In this document: piece after piece, positions 7,582 to 16,111 of the stretch
Layout of the letters: every line of letters begins with the position of its first letter
Position numbering within the stretch: position 1 is the stretch's first letter
Source of the DNA: Puniceicoccales bacterium
GTDB taxonomy: Bacteria; Verrucomicrobiota; Verrucomicrobiia; Opitutales; LL51
DNA: 43,749 nucleotides
Direction: 5' to 3'
NCBI GenBank assembly: GCA_031270475.1
Contig: JAISXO010000003.1
Coordinates: 1 to 43,749, forward strand
The notes under the pieces: generated by a model
What the model was told of the DNA's origin: nothing
Databases searched by the model: none
What the model saw: the letters and a program-made list of their open reading frames with translations, nothing else
Program-made: the position numbers and the translations under genes

Positions 7582-10500
7582 ATGGCAAAAGAAGCAAACC
7601 TAGCTATCCTTGACGGCAATGAAGCGACAGCAAATGTCGCCTATCGGCTCAGCGAAATCATAGCGATTTATCCTATTACGCCTTCATCGGTGATGGCGGA
7701 ATTTTGTGATGAGTGGCAAAACAAGGGCCAGAAGAATTTATGGGGAATTGTTCCTGAAATCACGCAACTTCAATCGGAGGGTGGCGTAGCTGGAGCGTTA
7801 CATGGCGCGCTACAGACGGGGACTTTAGCCACTACTTTTACTGCGTCCCAAGGATTACTGCTCATGTTGCCCAACATGTTCAAGATAGCGGGGGAATTGA
7901 CGCCTTTTTGCATGCATGTGACGGCCCGTTCCGTAGCGACCCACGCTCTATCGATTTTCGGCGATCACTCCGATGTGATGGCATGTCGCTCGACGGGATT
8001 CGCATTTTTATGTTCATCGTCGGTTCAGGAGGCGCACGATATGGCTGCCATTGCCCATGCTGCGACCTTGGAAGCGCGCATTCCTTTCCTTCATTTTTTC
8101 GACGGATTTCGCACATCCCATGAGATTAATAATTGTCGATTACTCACCGACGAGCAATTGCATCAACTGATCGATGAGCGCTCCATCACCGACATACGCC
8201 GACGCGCGTTAACTACGGATCATCCATCTATCCGCGGTACGGCTCAAAATCCCGATGTATTTTTTCAATCTCGAGAAGCGGCCAATTTATTTTACGACGA
8301 GGTTCCGATGATTCTTGAGAAATATTTCGAAAAATTTGCGGTACTAACGGGACGAAGATACAATCTATTCGACTACTATGGCCCTTCAGATGCGGAACGA
8401 ATTGTCATCGCCATGGGTTCGGGAACGGAAACGCTACGGACCGTTGCAGAAGAACTCAATACTGGGGGAAGTGAAGGGAGTAAAGTAGGTGTGATTAAGG
8501 TACGTTCTTTCCGGCCATTTTCTGCGGAACATTTGCTAAAGGCGTTTCCAGAAACAGTAAAATCCATTGCGGTTCTCGATCGCACGAAGGAACCGGGGGC
8601 ACTTGGAGAACCGTTATTTCTCGACGTAGCAGCAGCGATTCAGCAATCGGGACGGAATATTCGCGTAATTGGAGGGCGATACGGTTTAGGTTCGAAAGAA
8701 TTTTCGCTGGCCATGGCGCAAGCAGTTTTCGATGAACTTGGGAAAACCGATCCTCAAAATCATTTTACCGTTGGTATCGACGACGACGTCACCCATCGAT
8801 CGCTTTCCTATGAGTCCCTTTTCCGAGGTCTACGCGGCCGGATTTTTGAGGCTATGTTTTTCGGATTAGGTGCAGATGGTACGGTGGGAGCCAACAAGAA
8901 TACGATCAAGATTATCAGTGATGAAACGGACCAATACGCCCAGGCTTACTTCGTATACGACTCAAAAAAATCCGGTGCAATGACCATTTCCCATCTCCGA
9001 TTCGGGCCGGAACCCATCGAGGCACCCTATCTCATCGACGGAGCAGATTTCATCGCCTGCCATCAATTTTCGTTTCTCAACCGTTTCGATATTTTGAAAA
9101 ATGCTAAAAATGGCGCTATTTTACTGATTAATTCGCCCCATGGCCGGGAGCACATTTGGGCTCATTTTGTACGAGAAGTCCAGGAAGATATCATCAAAAA
9201 ACATCTAAATGTATACCTCATCGATGGCTACGACATCGCACGTAAGGCAGGTATGGGAGGCCGCATCAATACGATTATGCAGACCTGTTTCTTTGCTATT
9301 TCCGGTGTTTTACCGCGGTCCGAGGCCATTGAAAAAATCAAGCAATCGATCCAAAAAACTTACGCGAAAAAAGGCAAAGAAATTATTCAGAAAAATTTCG
9401 AAGCGGTCGATATGACTTTGGATAATCTTTTTGAGCTCGATCTAACGGCGTTACTGCCCGATAATCCGGTACGCCGACCCTCAATTGTGACCGATGCTGC
9501 GCCCGATTTTGTAAAGAACATCACCGCTAAAATGATGCTAAATGAAGGGAACGATTTGCCGGTCAGCGCAATGCCGATCGATGGTTGTTGGCCGACGGCA
9601 ACCGCACAGTGGGAAAAACGGAGTATCGCCATGGAAATTCCCGAGTGGGATCCGGCGATTTGTATCCAATGTAATAAGTGCACCTTTGTTTGTCCTCACG
9701 CTGCGATCCGTGCGAAATACTATCCCGAAGCCGCTTTAGCAGCCGCACCGGAGGGATTTCAATCGGCCGATTTCCGCTCCCGCGATATCTCTGGACAAAA
9801 ATTTACACTACAGGTTTCGCCGGAAGATTGTACCGGTTGTGCCCTTTGTGGTGAGGTTTGTCCCGCAAAAAATAAGCAAAATCAAAAAGCGCTTTCTATG
9901 GTTGTTAAGGAGCCAATTTTGGAACGAGAACGCAGACATTTCGAATTTTTCCAATCGCTATCCCAACCGATTGTCGAAGCAGTGACCGATGTCAAATCGT
10001 CCCAATTTCGCCAGCCTTTATTCGAGTACTCTGGAGCATGTAGCGGCTGCGGTGAAACGCCATATATCAAGCTTTTGACACAGCTTTTTGGCGACCATAT
10101 CCTCATTGCTAACGCGACTGGCTGCTCTTCCATCTATGGCGGCAATTTACCGACGACGCCCTATACGGTAAACGACGAAGGTCATGGGCCAGCTTGGGCC
10201 AATTCCCTCTTCGAAGATAATGCGGAATTCGGCTTTGGCATTCGAATCGCTACGGAGAAAAAACGCGCCATTGCCTTAGAACTCCTCGAGCGGTACGCTT
10301 CCATTTTCGGCGACGATTTGATTACAAAAATTAAAAATAGCACTGCGATCCCCGAGCAGCGCCAACTGGTAGCGGTGATTCAAGAAAAATTACGGGGACA
10401 AAAAAATCCCAATTTCGAGCTCATATTTTTGGGGGATTTGAGTGAGAGTTTAGTCCGCAAGACGACCTGGATTATCGGCGGTGACGGTTGGGCCTATGAC

Positions 10501-11100
10501 ATCGGCTATGGCGGATTGGACCATGTTTTAGCCAGTGGACACGACATCAACGTACTCATTCTCGATACGGAAGTTTATTCCAACACGGGTGGACAGCAGT
10601 CGAAGGCGACGCCGGCTGGAGCCGTTGCAAAATTCGCTGCTGGAGGGAAATCGAATCCAAAAAAAGATATCGGTTTATTGGCGATCAACTATGGTAATAT
10701 TTACGTGGCACAGATCGCATTCGGTACAAATGATGGCCATACGGTACGGGCGATGTTGGAAGCGGATGCCTACGAAGGGCCGTCCCTATTGATTGCCTAT
10801 TGCCATTGCATCGCCCACGGATTTGATCTGCGAAATGGGTTAGATCAACAAAAAAAGGCGGTTACGAGCGGACATTGGCCGTTATATCGCTACAATCCAG
10901 GGAAAAAAATGGAAGAGCAAGGCGGCTTTAGTCTGGATTCCAAGCGGCCGACGATTGATTTAAACGACTATATCAGTGGAGAAACGCGCTTTAGTGCCCT
11001 ACAACGAACCGATCCGCAGCGCGCTCAGCAACTACTCCAGGAAGAAACAATCCGCATTCAGGAAAAATACGATCTATTAGAGCAACTGGCAAACCGATGA
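7582..11100 (+). CDS. nifJ: Pyruvate:ferredoxin (flavodoxin) oxidoreductase
   Basis: This is the single-chain enzyme that oxidises pyruvate with CoA to acetyl-CoA and CO2, reducing ferredoxin or flavodoxin. It has 1172 aa, the usual length for the fused form. The N-terminal domain contains YPITPSSVMAE and TFTASQGLLLM. Two ferredoxin-type clusters lie at C694-C697-C700-C704 (CIQCNKCTFVCP) and C750-C753-C756-C760 (CTGCALCGEVCP). The TPP domain follows, with SGACSGCGETPY, a GDGWAYDIGYGG motif and NTGGQQSKATPAGAVAKFA. The enzyme is oxygen-sensitive, so it suggests anaerobic or microaerobic metabolism. A copy of its 3' end follows directly (11108-11215). Confidence 0.97.
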   Translation: MAKEANLAILDGNEATANVAYRLSEIIAIYPITPSSVMAEFCDEWQNKGQKNLWGIVPEITQLQSEGGVAGALHGALQTGTLATTFTASQGLLLMLPNMFKIAGELTPFCMHVTARSVATHALSIFGDHSDVMACRSTGFAFLCSSSVQEAHDMAAIAHAATLEARIPFLHFFDGFRTSHEINNCRLLTDEQLHQLIDERSITDIRRRALTTDHPSIRGTAQNPDVFFQSREAANLFYDEVPMILEKYFEKFAVLTGRRYNLFDYYGPSDAERIVIAMGSGTETLRTVAEELNTGGSEGSKVGVIKVRSFRPFSAEHLLKAFPETVKSIAVLDRTKEPGALGEPLFLDVAAAIQQSGRNIRVIGGRYGLGSKEFSLAMAQAVFDELGKTDPQNHFTVGIDDDVTHRSLSYESLFRGLRGRIFEAMFFGLGADGTVGANKNTIKIISDETDQYAQAYFVYDSKKSGAMTISHLRFGPEPIEAPYLIDGADFIACHQFSFLNRFDILKNAKNGAILLINSPHGREHIWAHFVREVQEDIIKKHLNVYLIDGYDIARKAGMGGRINTIMQTCFFAISGVLPRSEAIEKIKQSIQKTYAKKGKEIIQKNFEAVDMTLDNLFELDLTALLPDNPVRRPSIVTDAAPDFVKNITAKMMLNEGNDLPVSAMPIDGCWPTATAQWEKRSIAMEIPEWDPAICIQCNKCTFVCPHAAIRAKYYPEAALAAAPEGFQSADFRSRDISGQKFTLQVSPEDCTGCALCGEVCPAKNKQNQKALSMVVKEPILERERRHFEFFQSLSQPIVEAVTDVKSSQFRQPLFEYSGACSGCGETPYIKLLTQLFGDHILIANATGCSSIYGGNLPTTPYTVNDEGHGPAWANSLFEDNAEFGFGIRIATEKKRAIALELLERYASIFGDDLITKIKNSTAIPEQRQLVAVIQEKLRGQKNPNFELIFLGDLSESLVRKTTWIIGGDGWAYDIGYGGLDHVLASGHDINVLILDTEVYSNTGGQQSKATPAGAVAKFAAGGKSNPKKDIGLLAINYGNIYVAQIAFGTNDGHTVRAMLEADAYEGPSLLIAYCHCIAHGFDLRNGLDQQKKAVTSGHWPLYRYNPGKKMEEQGGFSLDSKRPTIDLNDYISGETRFSALQRTDPQRAQQLLQEETIRIQEKYDLLEQLANR

Positions 11101-11107
11101 GTGAACT

Positions 11108-11215
11108 CGCCCGTTATATCGCTACAATCCAGCGAAAAACATGGGAGAGCAAGGCGGCTTTAGTCTGGATTCCAAACGGCCGACGATTGATTTAAATGAA
11201 AAGTGGAGAAATTCG
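11108..11215 (+). repeat. Partial tandem copy of the nifJ 3' end
   Basis: From 11111 the sequence repeats nifJ bases from 10879 onward at an offset of 232 bp (CCGTTATATCGCTACAATCC, then AAGGCGGCTTTAGTCTGGAT). It has substitutions and a small deletion after GATTGATTTAAA. The copy has no start codon and fills most of the gap between nifJ and the next gene, which runs the other way. Confidence 0.9.
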
Positions 11216-11225
11216 TTGCCGTGCT

Positions 11226-12026
11226 TTAGGAGCGCCTCAGAGTGTGCATAACGGGGCGAAGTATTGGGGCGTGCTGTTCATTGTAACTTTTTATTAAAAG
11301 ACGAAAAATTTCCTGTATTGTTCGAGATTGTTTCTGAGTTATTTCTCTTTTTCCACTGCGGTCGAATCGCCTTTGGATGATTGTCCGGGAATAAGCTTCC
11401 CTATTATGACTTGGATCATTGTCAACACGAGCCCCGGCCTCTAGCAATATTTTTACCGCATCCAGATCGATATTTGTTATGGCGACTCCCAACGGATTAT
11501 CACCATTCAGGAGATAGTCATAGGGCTTATATTGAGGAGGATTTACCTTCTCTCCGGCTTGAATAATCCTATTTATAATCCACGGATTGCCAGTGGCAAC
11601 GGCCATCATTAAGACTGTTCTCCTATTCACATCTCGTGCGTCTACATCGGCTCCAGCGTCGAGAAGTATCTCGATAATTTCTGGGTTGCCATCTCCAATA
11701 GCCGCCATTAGGGGTGTCTTCCATTGATTATCGCGTGTGTCCACATCGTCCCCTATCTGCAATAAACGTAGAAGTATGGGAATATTGCCTCTATCAACGG
11801 CCAGACGCAATGGCGTACGATCGTAATCATCCTTTTCTGCTAAATAGCGAATTATTTCGCCCGTAGCAATAAGATCCTCTATTTTAGTCACATCATTGTG
11901 CTCCACTGCCTGATGTGCTGGATTCCACGGACCACCATAGAGAAGTTCGGTTTCGCCGAAAGTTCCCACTAATAAACACCCTGTGAACACAATGTTTCTA
12001 ACTGTTTTTCTATTATATGTCTTCAT
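11226..12026 (-). CDS. Secreted ankyrin-repeat protein
   Basis: The protein has 266 aa, with an N-terminal signal-like segment (NIVFTGCLLVGTFGETELLYG). Ankyrin units run through most of the rest: RTPLRLAVDRGNIPILLRLL, KTPLMAAIGDGNPEIIEILL with DAGADVDARD, RTVLMMAVATGNPWIINRII and NPLGVAITNIDLDAVKILLE with AGARVD. The repeats are closer to the ankyrin consensus than those at 2.7-4.6 kb. It is a paralog of 12181-12852, from the N-terminus (M[KR]TYNRK.VRNIVF.GCLLVG) to the last repeat. The sequence around Cys17 (FTGC) resembles a lipobox only weakly. A TTAGGA ribosome binding site lies about 10 nt before ATG. Confidence 0.88.
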   Translation of the reverse strand: MKTYNRKTVRNIVFTGCLLVGTFGETELLYGGPWNPAHQAVEHNDVTKIEDLIATGEIIRYLAEKDDYDRTPLRLAVDRGNIPILLRLLQIGDDVDTRDNQWKTPLMAAIGDGNPEIIEILLDAGADVDARDVNRRTVLMMAVATGNPWIINRIIQAGEKVNPPQYKPYDYLLNGDNPLGVAITNIDLDAVKILLEAGARVDNDPSHNREAYSRTIIQRRFDRSGKREITQKQSRTIQEIFRLLIKSYNEQHAPILRPVMHTLRRS

Positions 12027-12060
12027 TTTTAATATTTCCTAATTCCCATCTAGCATAATT

Positions 12061-12089
12061 TAGTATAATTTTTTAAATTTAAATGTCAA
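12061..12089 (-). promoter_or_regulatory. Promoter of the 11226-12026 ankyrin gene
   Basis: On the minus strand TTGACA (12089-12084), 17 bp and ATACTA (12066-12061) form a good sigma-70-type promoter. It leaves a leader of roughly 28 nt with a ribosome binding site. A matching TTGACATTT lies before the paralog (12906). Confidence 0.65.
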
Positions 12090-12180
12090 ATTATTTTTAT
12101 TTTCCTTCAAAAATACCATCAAAACGAATGGCACAATTCTTCCCAAAAGAAGTAGTTTCCAGCACTAAAAATATAATCCA

Positions 12181-12852
12181 TTAGAACGGTCGCGGAGGAA
12201 CTATTCCATGTTGTTCTTGGTATTTTTCTCTCAATAAATCAATAATTTTGGTTATTTTTTGGTATTGCGCCGAGGTTAGCTCATCCGTATGATAACGAAA
12301 GGATCGATTTTGACCGATCATCGCGACACACTCCTTCAAGTTATCAGCTGGAGGGATATCAACACGGGCACCGGCTCCTAGCAGCATTTTGACTGCCTCC
12401 AAATTGACATCCGTTATGGCAATTCCCAACGGATTACCACCGGTGAGACTGCCACAAAGCCCACCCTCCGCACCATTTATATTGGCTCCGAATTTGATAA
12501 GCAGTTCCATAATTTTAAAGTTGTTTTTTTCAACAGCCGCCATTAGGACTGTCTTTCCTATTTTTTGATGATCGGGGGCCTCTACATTAGCTCCTAGTCG
12601 CAATAAACGTTCAACCATGGCAACATTTCCCACATCAACGGCCAGACGCAACGGCGTACGTCCCAGCTCATCTCTTTCTTCTAAATAATTACCCAATTCA
12701 CCTTTGGCAATTATGGTCTCTATTGTAGCTCCATCACCGCAATATACGGCCAGATGTACTGGATTCCAGTGACCATACAGCAGCTCGGCCCCCACCAATA
12801 AACATCCTGCAAACACAATGTTTCTAACTATTTTTCTATTATATGTTCTCAT
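12181..12852 (-). CDS. Secreted ankyrin-repeat protein
   Basis: The 223-aa protein is a paralog of 11226-12026 and starts with nearly the same signal peptide (NIVFAGCLLVGAELLYGH). Ankyrin units include RTPLRLAVDVGNVAMVERLL, KTVLMAAVEKNNFKIMELLI and NPLGIAITDVNLEAVKMLL with GAGARVD. It is one repeat region shorter than its sister. AAGGAAGG about 7 nt before ATG is a strong ribosome binding site, and TTGACA lies at 12906-12901. The similar N-termini and flanks suggest a tandem gene duplication followed by divergence. Confidence 0.88.
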   Translation of the reverse strand: MRTYNRKIVRNIVFAGCLLVGAELLYGHWNPVHLAVYCGDGATIETIIAKGELGNYLEERDELGRTPLRLAVDVGNVAMVERLLRLGANVEAPDHQKIGKTVLMAAVEKNNFKIMELLIKFGANINGAEGGLCGSLTGGNPLGIAITDVNLEAVKMLLGAGARVDIPPADNLKECVAMIGQNRSFRYHTDELTSAQYQKITKIIDLLREKYQEQHGIVPPRPF

Positions 12853-12977
12853 TTTTCAACCTTCCTTAAACTTTATTTAAAGTAACTTTTAAAATTCAAA
12901 TGTCAAATTATTTTTATTTTTTTCGGAAAAATAGCCAAATGAGCAATTGATAAATTCTTAATTTATATTAACCAAGG

Positions 12978-13583
12978 TTAGTAGGCATCTACCTTCGGTT
13001 CTGGAATAAATCGAAAATCGGAACTTTCGACGAGTTCTACTGCTTTTTGAATTTTTCGTCTCACATGCTCGATTTTATTTTCCTGATCAATTGACGGATT
13101 CCGAATATTGACAAAAATTTTATTAGCCTCTATTTCTAGTATCCCCCCTCGAGTACTGGCACTTAGGTGCGTTTCTTCGCCATCTCTAATGCCTAAAAAT
13201 TCCTTGGCTTCCTCCGAAGTCATATTCTCCAAATCTTGCTTTTGAGCGGCGGTAGGCGTAGGGCCGTTAAAAAACGTTTTCATTTCAGGACCAGCTCGGC
13301 CTCTTAAATCCTCCACTTCCCGATTATGGGCATCAAACCAAGATTCCCGTTCCGGCGACTCAAAGGCATAGACCAATTCGTCTTCATTTTTTAATAATTT
13401 TACCGGATGGGCCTCCCGCGCAACAGGTGCATCATTATAGGCTGGCGCAGAGCCCATCGCGTCAGACGTTTCCTTGCTACCAAGTGAACCTTTTACGTTT
13501 TGGAAAAAATTTCCTATCGCCTGGCATATGTTGCCCAAATGGAACTCAGATTTAAATTGAACGAAAGCTTCCCTAATGGTCAT
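12978..13583 (-). CDS. Hypothetical protein
   Basis: I do not recognise this 201-aa protein. It has no signal peptide or membrane helix and is acidic and charged. Residues about 35-60 are low-complexity (GSLGSKETSDAMGSAPAYND), which fits a linker, and a helical, charged C-terminal part follows (IEHVRRKIQKAVELVESSD). On the minus strand the promoter has its -10 just 8 nt before ATG and there is no Shine-Dalgarno sequence, as for the secreted gene set. It could be an effector exported by another route, but no motif shows this. Confidence 0.65.
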   Translation of the reverse strand: MTIREAFVQFKSEFHLGNICQAIGNFFQNVKGSLGSKETSDAMGSAPAYNDAPVAREAHPVKLLKNEDELVYAFESPERESWFDAHNREVEDLRGRAGPEMKTFFNGPTPTAAQKQDLENMTSEEAKEFLGIRDGEETHLSASTRGGILEIEANKIFVNIRNPSIDQENKIEHVRRKIQKAVELVESSDFRFIPEPKVDAY

Positions 13584-13591
13584 GATAGACT

Positions 13592-13619
13592 AATAATAAT
13601 GTTTTTGTAAATATTGCAA
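13592..13619 (-). promoter_or_regulatory. Promoter, leaderless type
   Basis: On the minus strand TTGCAA (13619-13614), 16 bp and ATTATT (13597-13592) are followed by 8 nt and then ATG 13583. Confidence 0.5.
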
Positions 13620-13705
13620 CATTGTACGTTTTCGCGGTAAATCGTAACTAATAATCGACAGGACTCGCAATTTTTCTCGCATCGAAACAAATTTCTCCCA
13701 ATAAT

Positions 13706-14605
13706 TTGTCACCCATGCATGATACAATTTCGTTACTCATTTTAGCGGCGGGGCTTGGTTCGCGATTTGGTAGCGACAAGCAAATTCTGAAAATTTCTTC
13801 GCTCCGACTGCCTATTCTCGCATTTTCTTTGAAAGATGCCGTAAAAAATAACATCACCCATGCTGTTATTGTCACGCGATCTGATCTCTCTGACTTTTTT
13901 AAAAAAAACATTTTTCCATATTTCCCGTCGATTCATTTCGACCTCATCTTTCAGGATCAAACAATGCCAAAACTTCCAGTAAATCGCATAAAACCTTGGG
14001 GGACTGGCCACGCGGTACTCTGTGCACAGGAATATATTCGTGGGAATTTTATCATCGTCAACGCCGATGATTTTTACGGTCCACAGGCCATGGCCACTGC
14101 TATTCACTTCTTTGAAAACAATCATTCGAATCAATTCTGTTGTGTCGGTTACCCGCTTAGCCACACGCTTTCTCCAAACGGTCCCGTTTCGCGGGGGATT
14201 CTTCAAGTGGACTCGCAAAATTCCGTCATTTCGATCGTTGAAATGGCTAATATTCAGCAATTGCCCGATGGTTCGATTGTTGGTTACTCGACGCATCCCG
14301 AGAAGGAAGATGTTCCAATACTATTAGGGGCGCAGCAATTGGTTTCGCTCAATCTTTTTGGGTTAAATGCGCATATTTTCGCGGGGTTAGAACAAAAGTT
14401 TCAAGATTTTCTCCAGCAAAATGGCACTTCACTGACTGAAGAATTTTATCTCCCAACCGCCCTAATGGCCCCCGATGTACTACCCAAAATCACAACCATG
14501 AAAATGCTTCCGACGCAGGATCGTTGGCTCGGAATGACTTTTCCCGATGACTGTCTCTTCGTCGAAAACCAATTGAATCAATTTATTGCCCAGAAAATAT
14601 ATTAA
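13706..14605 (+). CDS. Nucleotidyltransferase family protein (NDP-sugar pyrophosphorylase type)
   Basis: The 299-aa cytosolic protein has the N-terminal nucleotide-binding signature LLILAAGLGSRFGSDKQ (residues 7-23). It also has KPWGTGHAVL (about 92-101), the metal-binding NADDFYG (about 112-118) and GYPLSHTLSPNGPVSRG, which are typical of a ~300-aa nucleotidyltransferase family related to glucose-1-phosphate and GlcNAc-1-phosphate nucleotidyltransferases. The sugar and nucleotide substrates cannot be deduced. There is no left-handed beta-helix acyltransferase domain, so it is not GlmU. Its last ~140 bp and the adjoining repeat are duplicated immediately downstream. Confidence 0.85.
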   Translation: MSPMHDTISLLILAAGLGSRFGSDKQILKISSLRLPILAFSLKDAVKNNITHAVIVTRSDLSDFFKKNIFPYFPSIHFDLIFQDQTMPKLPVNRIKPWGTGHAVLCAQEYIRGNFIIVNADDFYGPQAMATAIHFFENNHSNQFCCVGYPLSHTLSPNGPVSRGILQVDSQNSVISIVEMANIQQLPDGSIVGYSTHPEKEDVPILLGAQQLVSLNLFGLNAHIFAGLEQKFQDFLQQNGTSLTEEFYLPTALMAPDVLPKITTMKMLPTQDRWLGMTFPDDCLFVENQLNQFIAQKIY

Positions 14606-14695
14606 AATATAGTAAAAATCACTTGACAAAATGGAAAAGGAAGGCAAGGCTGGAGGGCAAGGGTGGGAGCAAGCGGCATGTTAAAAAAATTCACT
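14464..14695 (+). repeat. Tandem duplication, unit 1 (nucleotidyltransferase tail plus dispersed repeat)
   Basis: The unit covers the last ~140 bp of the nucleotidyltransferase gene, an AT-rich joint and one dispersed repeat copy. It is repeated at 14696-14925 with an offset of 232 bp. Confidence 0.9.
14623..14682 (+). repeat. Dispersed ~60-bp purine-rich repeat, copy 3
   Basis: The copy begins TTGACAAAATGGAAAAGG and ends GGTGGGAGCAAGCGGCATG. It lies 17 nt after the nucleotidyltransferase stop codon. Confidence 0.85.
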
Positions 14696-14925
14696 AATAG
14701 CCCCCGATGTGCTGCCCAAAATCACAACCATGAAAATGCTTCTGACGCAGAATCGTTGGCTCGAAATGACTTTTTCCGATGGCCGTCTCTTCGTCGAAAA
14801 CCAATTGAATCAATTTATTGCCCAGAAAATATATTAAAATATAGCAAAAATCACTTAACAAAATGGAAGAGGGAGGCAAGGCTGGAGGGCAAGGGTGGGA
14901 GCAAGCGGCATGTCAAAAAAAATTA
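14696..14925 (+). pseudogene. Tandem duplication, unit 2 (gene-tail fragment plus repeat copy 4)
   Basis: The bases from 14701 repeat those from 14469 with scattered substitutions, keeping the stop codon and the AATATATTAAAATATAG joint. A dispersed repeat follows at 14855-14916, with TTAACA in place of TTGACA. No start codon serves the fragment. The rest of the gap up to 15078 holds nothing I recognise. Confidence 0.9.
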
Positions 14926-15078
14926 TTTATTTTGTCTATTTTGCCAAGATTAGCTCTACGAAACGAATTCTATGATATAAGAAGCGCCTGGTAAAGGCTC
15001 AACACCTGATTCCGAAGAATCTAAATACCAAAGCGCTATCTTAAACTATGAAAAAAACAAAAAACACATTATACTATC

Positions 15079-15618
15079 CTAAAGATCGCACATCATTCCA
15101 TGCGCCACCTCTCGGACAACGGCTACATTTGCAAAAAATTCTAGGATAGCAAGCCCAAAATTTATTCCTGCCGCAGGTCCACATGCCGTAATAACATTTC
15201 CATCGCTCACCACTAGTTCATGGACGCGGCCCTCCTTCAATTCCGAAAGCATCGAAAAATGGCATGTATAGTGATGTTTATCCAGTATACCACCGTCGTG
15301 TAATAGGATGGGTGCTGCACAAATTGCCGCCATAAGTTTCCCTTTATCGTACTGTTCCTGGATGAATTTTAACAGTTTTTTATCGCTTCTGAGTTGCAAA
15401 ACACCGTGGCCACCGGGAATAATGATGGCATCAAAATCATTTTCTGGAATGCCAATAACATCTGCTAAACAGACGATTTTATGGGCACCGACCACATTTT
15501 TTTCGCCGGTTAGCGACACGACAACCACATTTATTCCTCCCCGCCGCAGGACATCGATCGTACTAATGGCCTCAATTTCTTCGAAATCGGTAAATAAAAA
15601 AACAAGCGCTGATTTCAT
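15079..15618 (-). CDS. DJ-1/PfpI family protein
   Basis: The 179-aa protein matches the ThiJ/DJ-1/YajL group in length and motifs. The nucleophile elbow is AAICAAPILL with C100, the acidic partner is E16 in FEEIEA, and IIIPGGHG (65-72) and HFSM are also present. Members act as glyoxalase/deglycase or redox-stress proteins in the cytosol; the precise activity is not decided by sequence. It lies 13 nt downstream of the histidine-phosphatase homolog on the same strand, so psd, that gene and this one probably form an operon. Confidence 0.9.
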   Translation of the reverse strand: MKSALVFLFTDFEEIEAISTIDVLRRGGINVVVVSLTGEKNVVGAHKIVCLADVIGIPENDFDAIIIPGGHGVLQLRSDKKLLKFIQEQYDKGKLMAAICAAPILLHDGGILDKHHYTCHFSMLSELKEGRVHELVVSDGNVITACGPAAGINFGLAILEFFANVAVVREVAHGMMCDL

Positions 15619-15631
15619 AAAAGTCCACCAT

Positions 15632-16111
15632 CTATAATTCTGGTTTCAGGAAAAGAAGTTCTCGACCCGTTTGCGATTTGATATCGCGCCAATGGCGCAC
15701 TCGCAGTTCGATAACCACTAATCCTCCATTGGGAATTTCTTTGTACTCGGAATGAGCCAGTGAATTCAATAAATCCGACACTCCCGGATTACTGGCAATG
15801 AGCATCACCGAATTTTTTTCATCCGGTAGCGCTTGCAAAATTCCGAGAATTTTTTCGAGATCGGCATTATAGAGTTCTTCCCGAATATCGATGACGTTAA
15901 CGAGCAGTCCGAACAGTTCGCGAATATGTTTAGCGGTTTCGATTGATCGACGGGCACCGCTTGTCAAAATTACACTGGGGCGCATGCCGGCCGCTACCAT
16001 TTGGGTACCAATCGAATTCACTTCTTTTACACCCTGTTCATCCAACTCGCGCTCCCGATCGATCGCTCCAATCGCAGCATGCGCATTTCTTACAATATAT
16101 AATCTTTTCAT
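15632..16111 (-). CDS. Histidine phosphatase (SixA-like) homolog lacking catalytic histidines
   Basis: The 159-aa protein has the length and fold markers of SixA-type phosphohistidine phosphatases: LYIVRNAHA (residues 4-12), SGARRSIETA (51-60) and IASNPGVSDLL (105-115). In active relatives the first motif is LYLLRHA with a nucleophilic His, and the last is GHNPG with the second catalytic His. Here they are N9 and S107, while the flanking residues remain. The reading frame is intact and its start overlaps psd by 4 nt, so the gene looks maintained. It is probably a pseudo-phosphatase with a binding or regulatory role. Confidence 0.8.
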   Translation of the reverse strand: MKRLYIVRNAHAAIGAIDRERELDEQGVKEVNSIGTQMVAAGMRPSVILTSGARRSIETAKHIRELFGLLVNVIDIREELYNADLEKILGILQALPDEKNSVMLIASNPGVSDLLNSLAHSEYKEIPNGGLVVIELRVRHWRDIKSQTGRELLFLKPEL

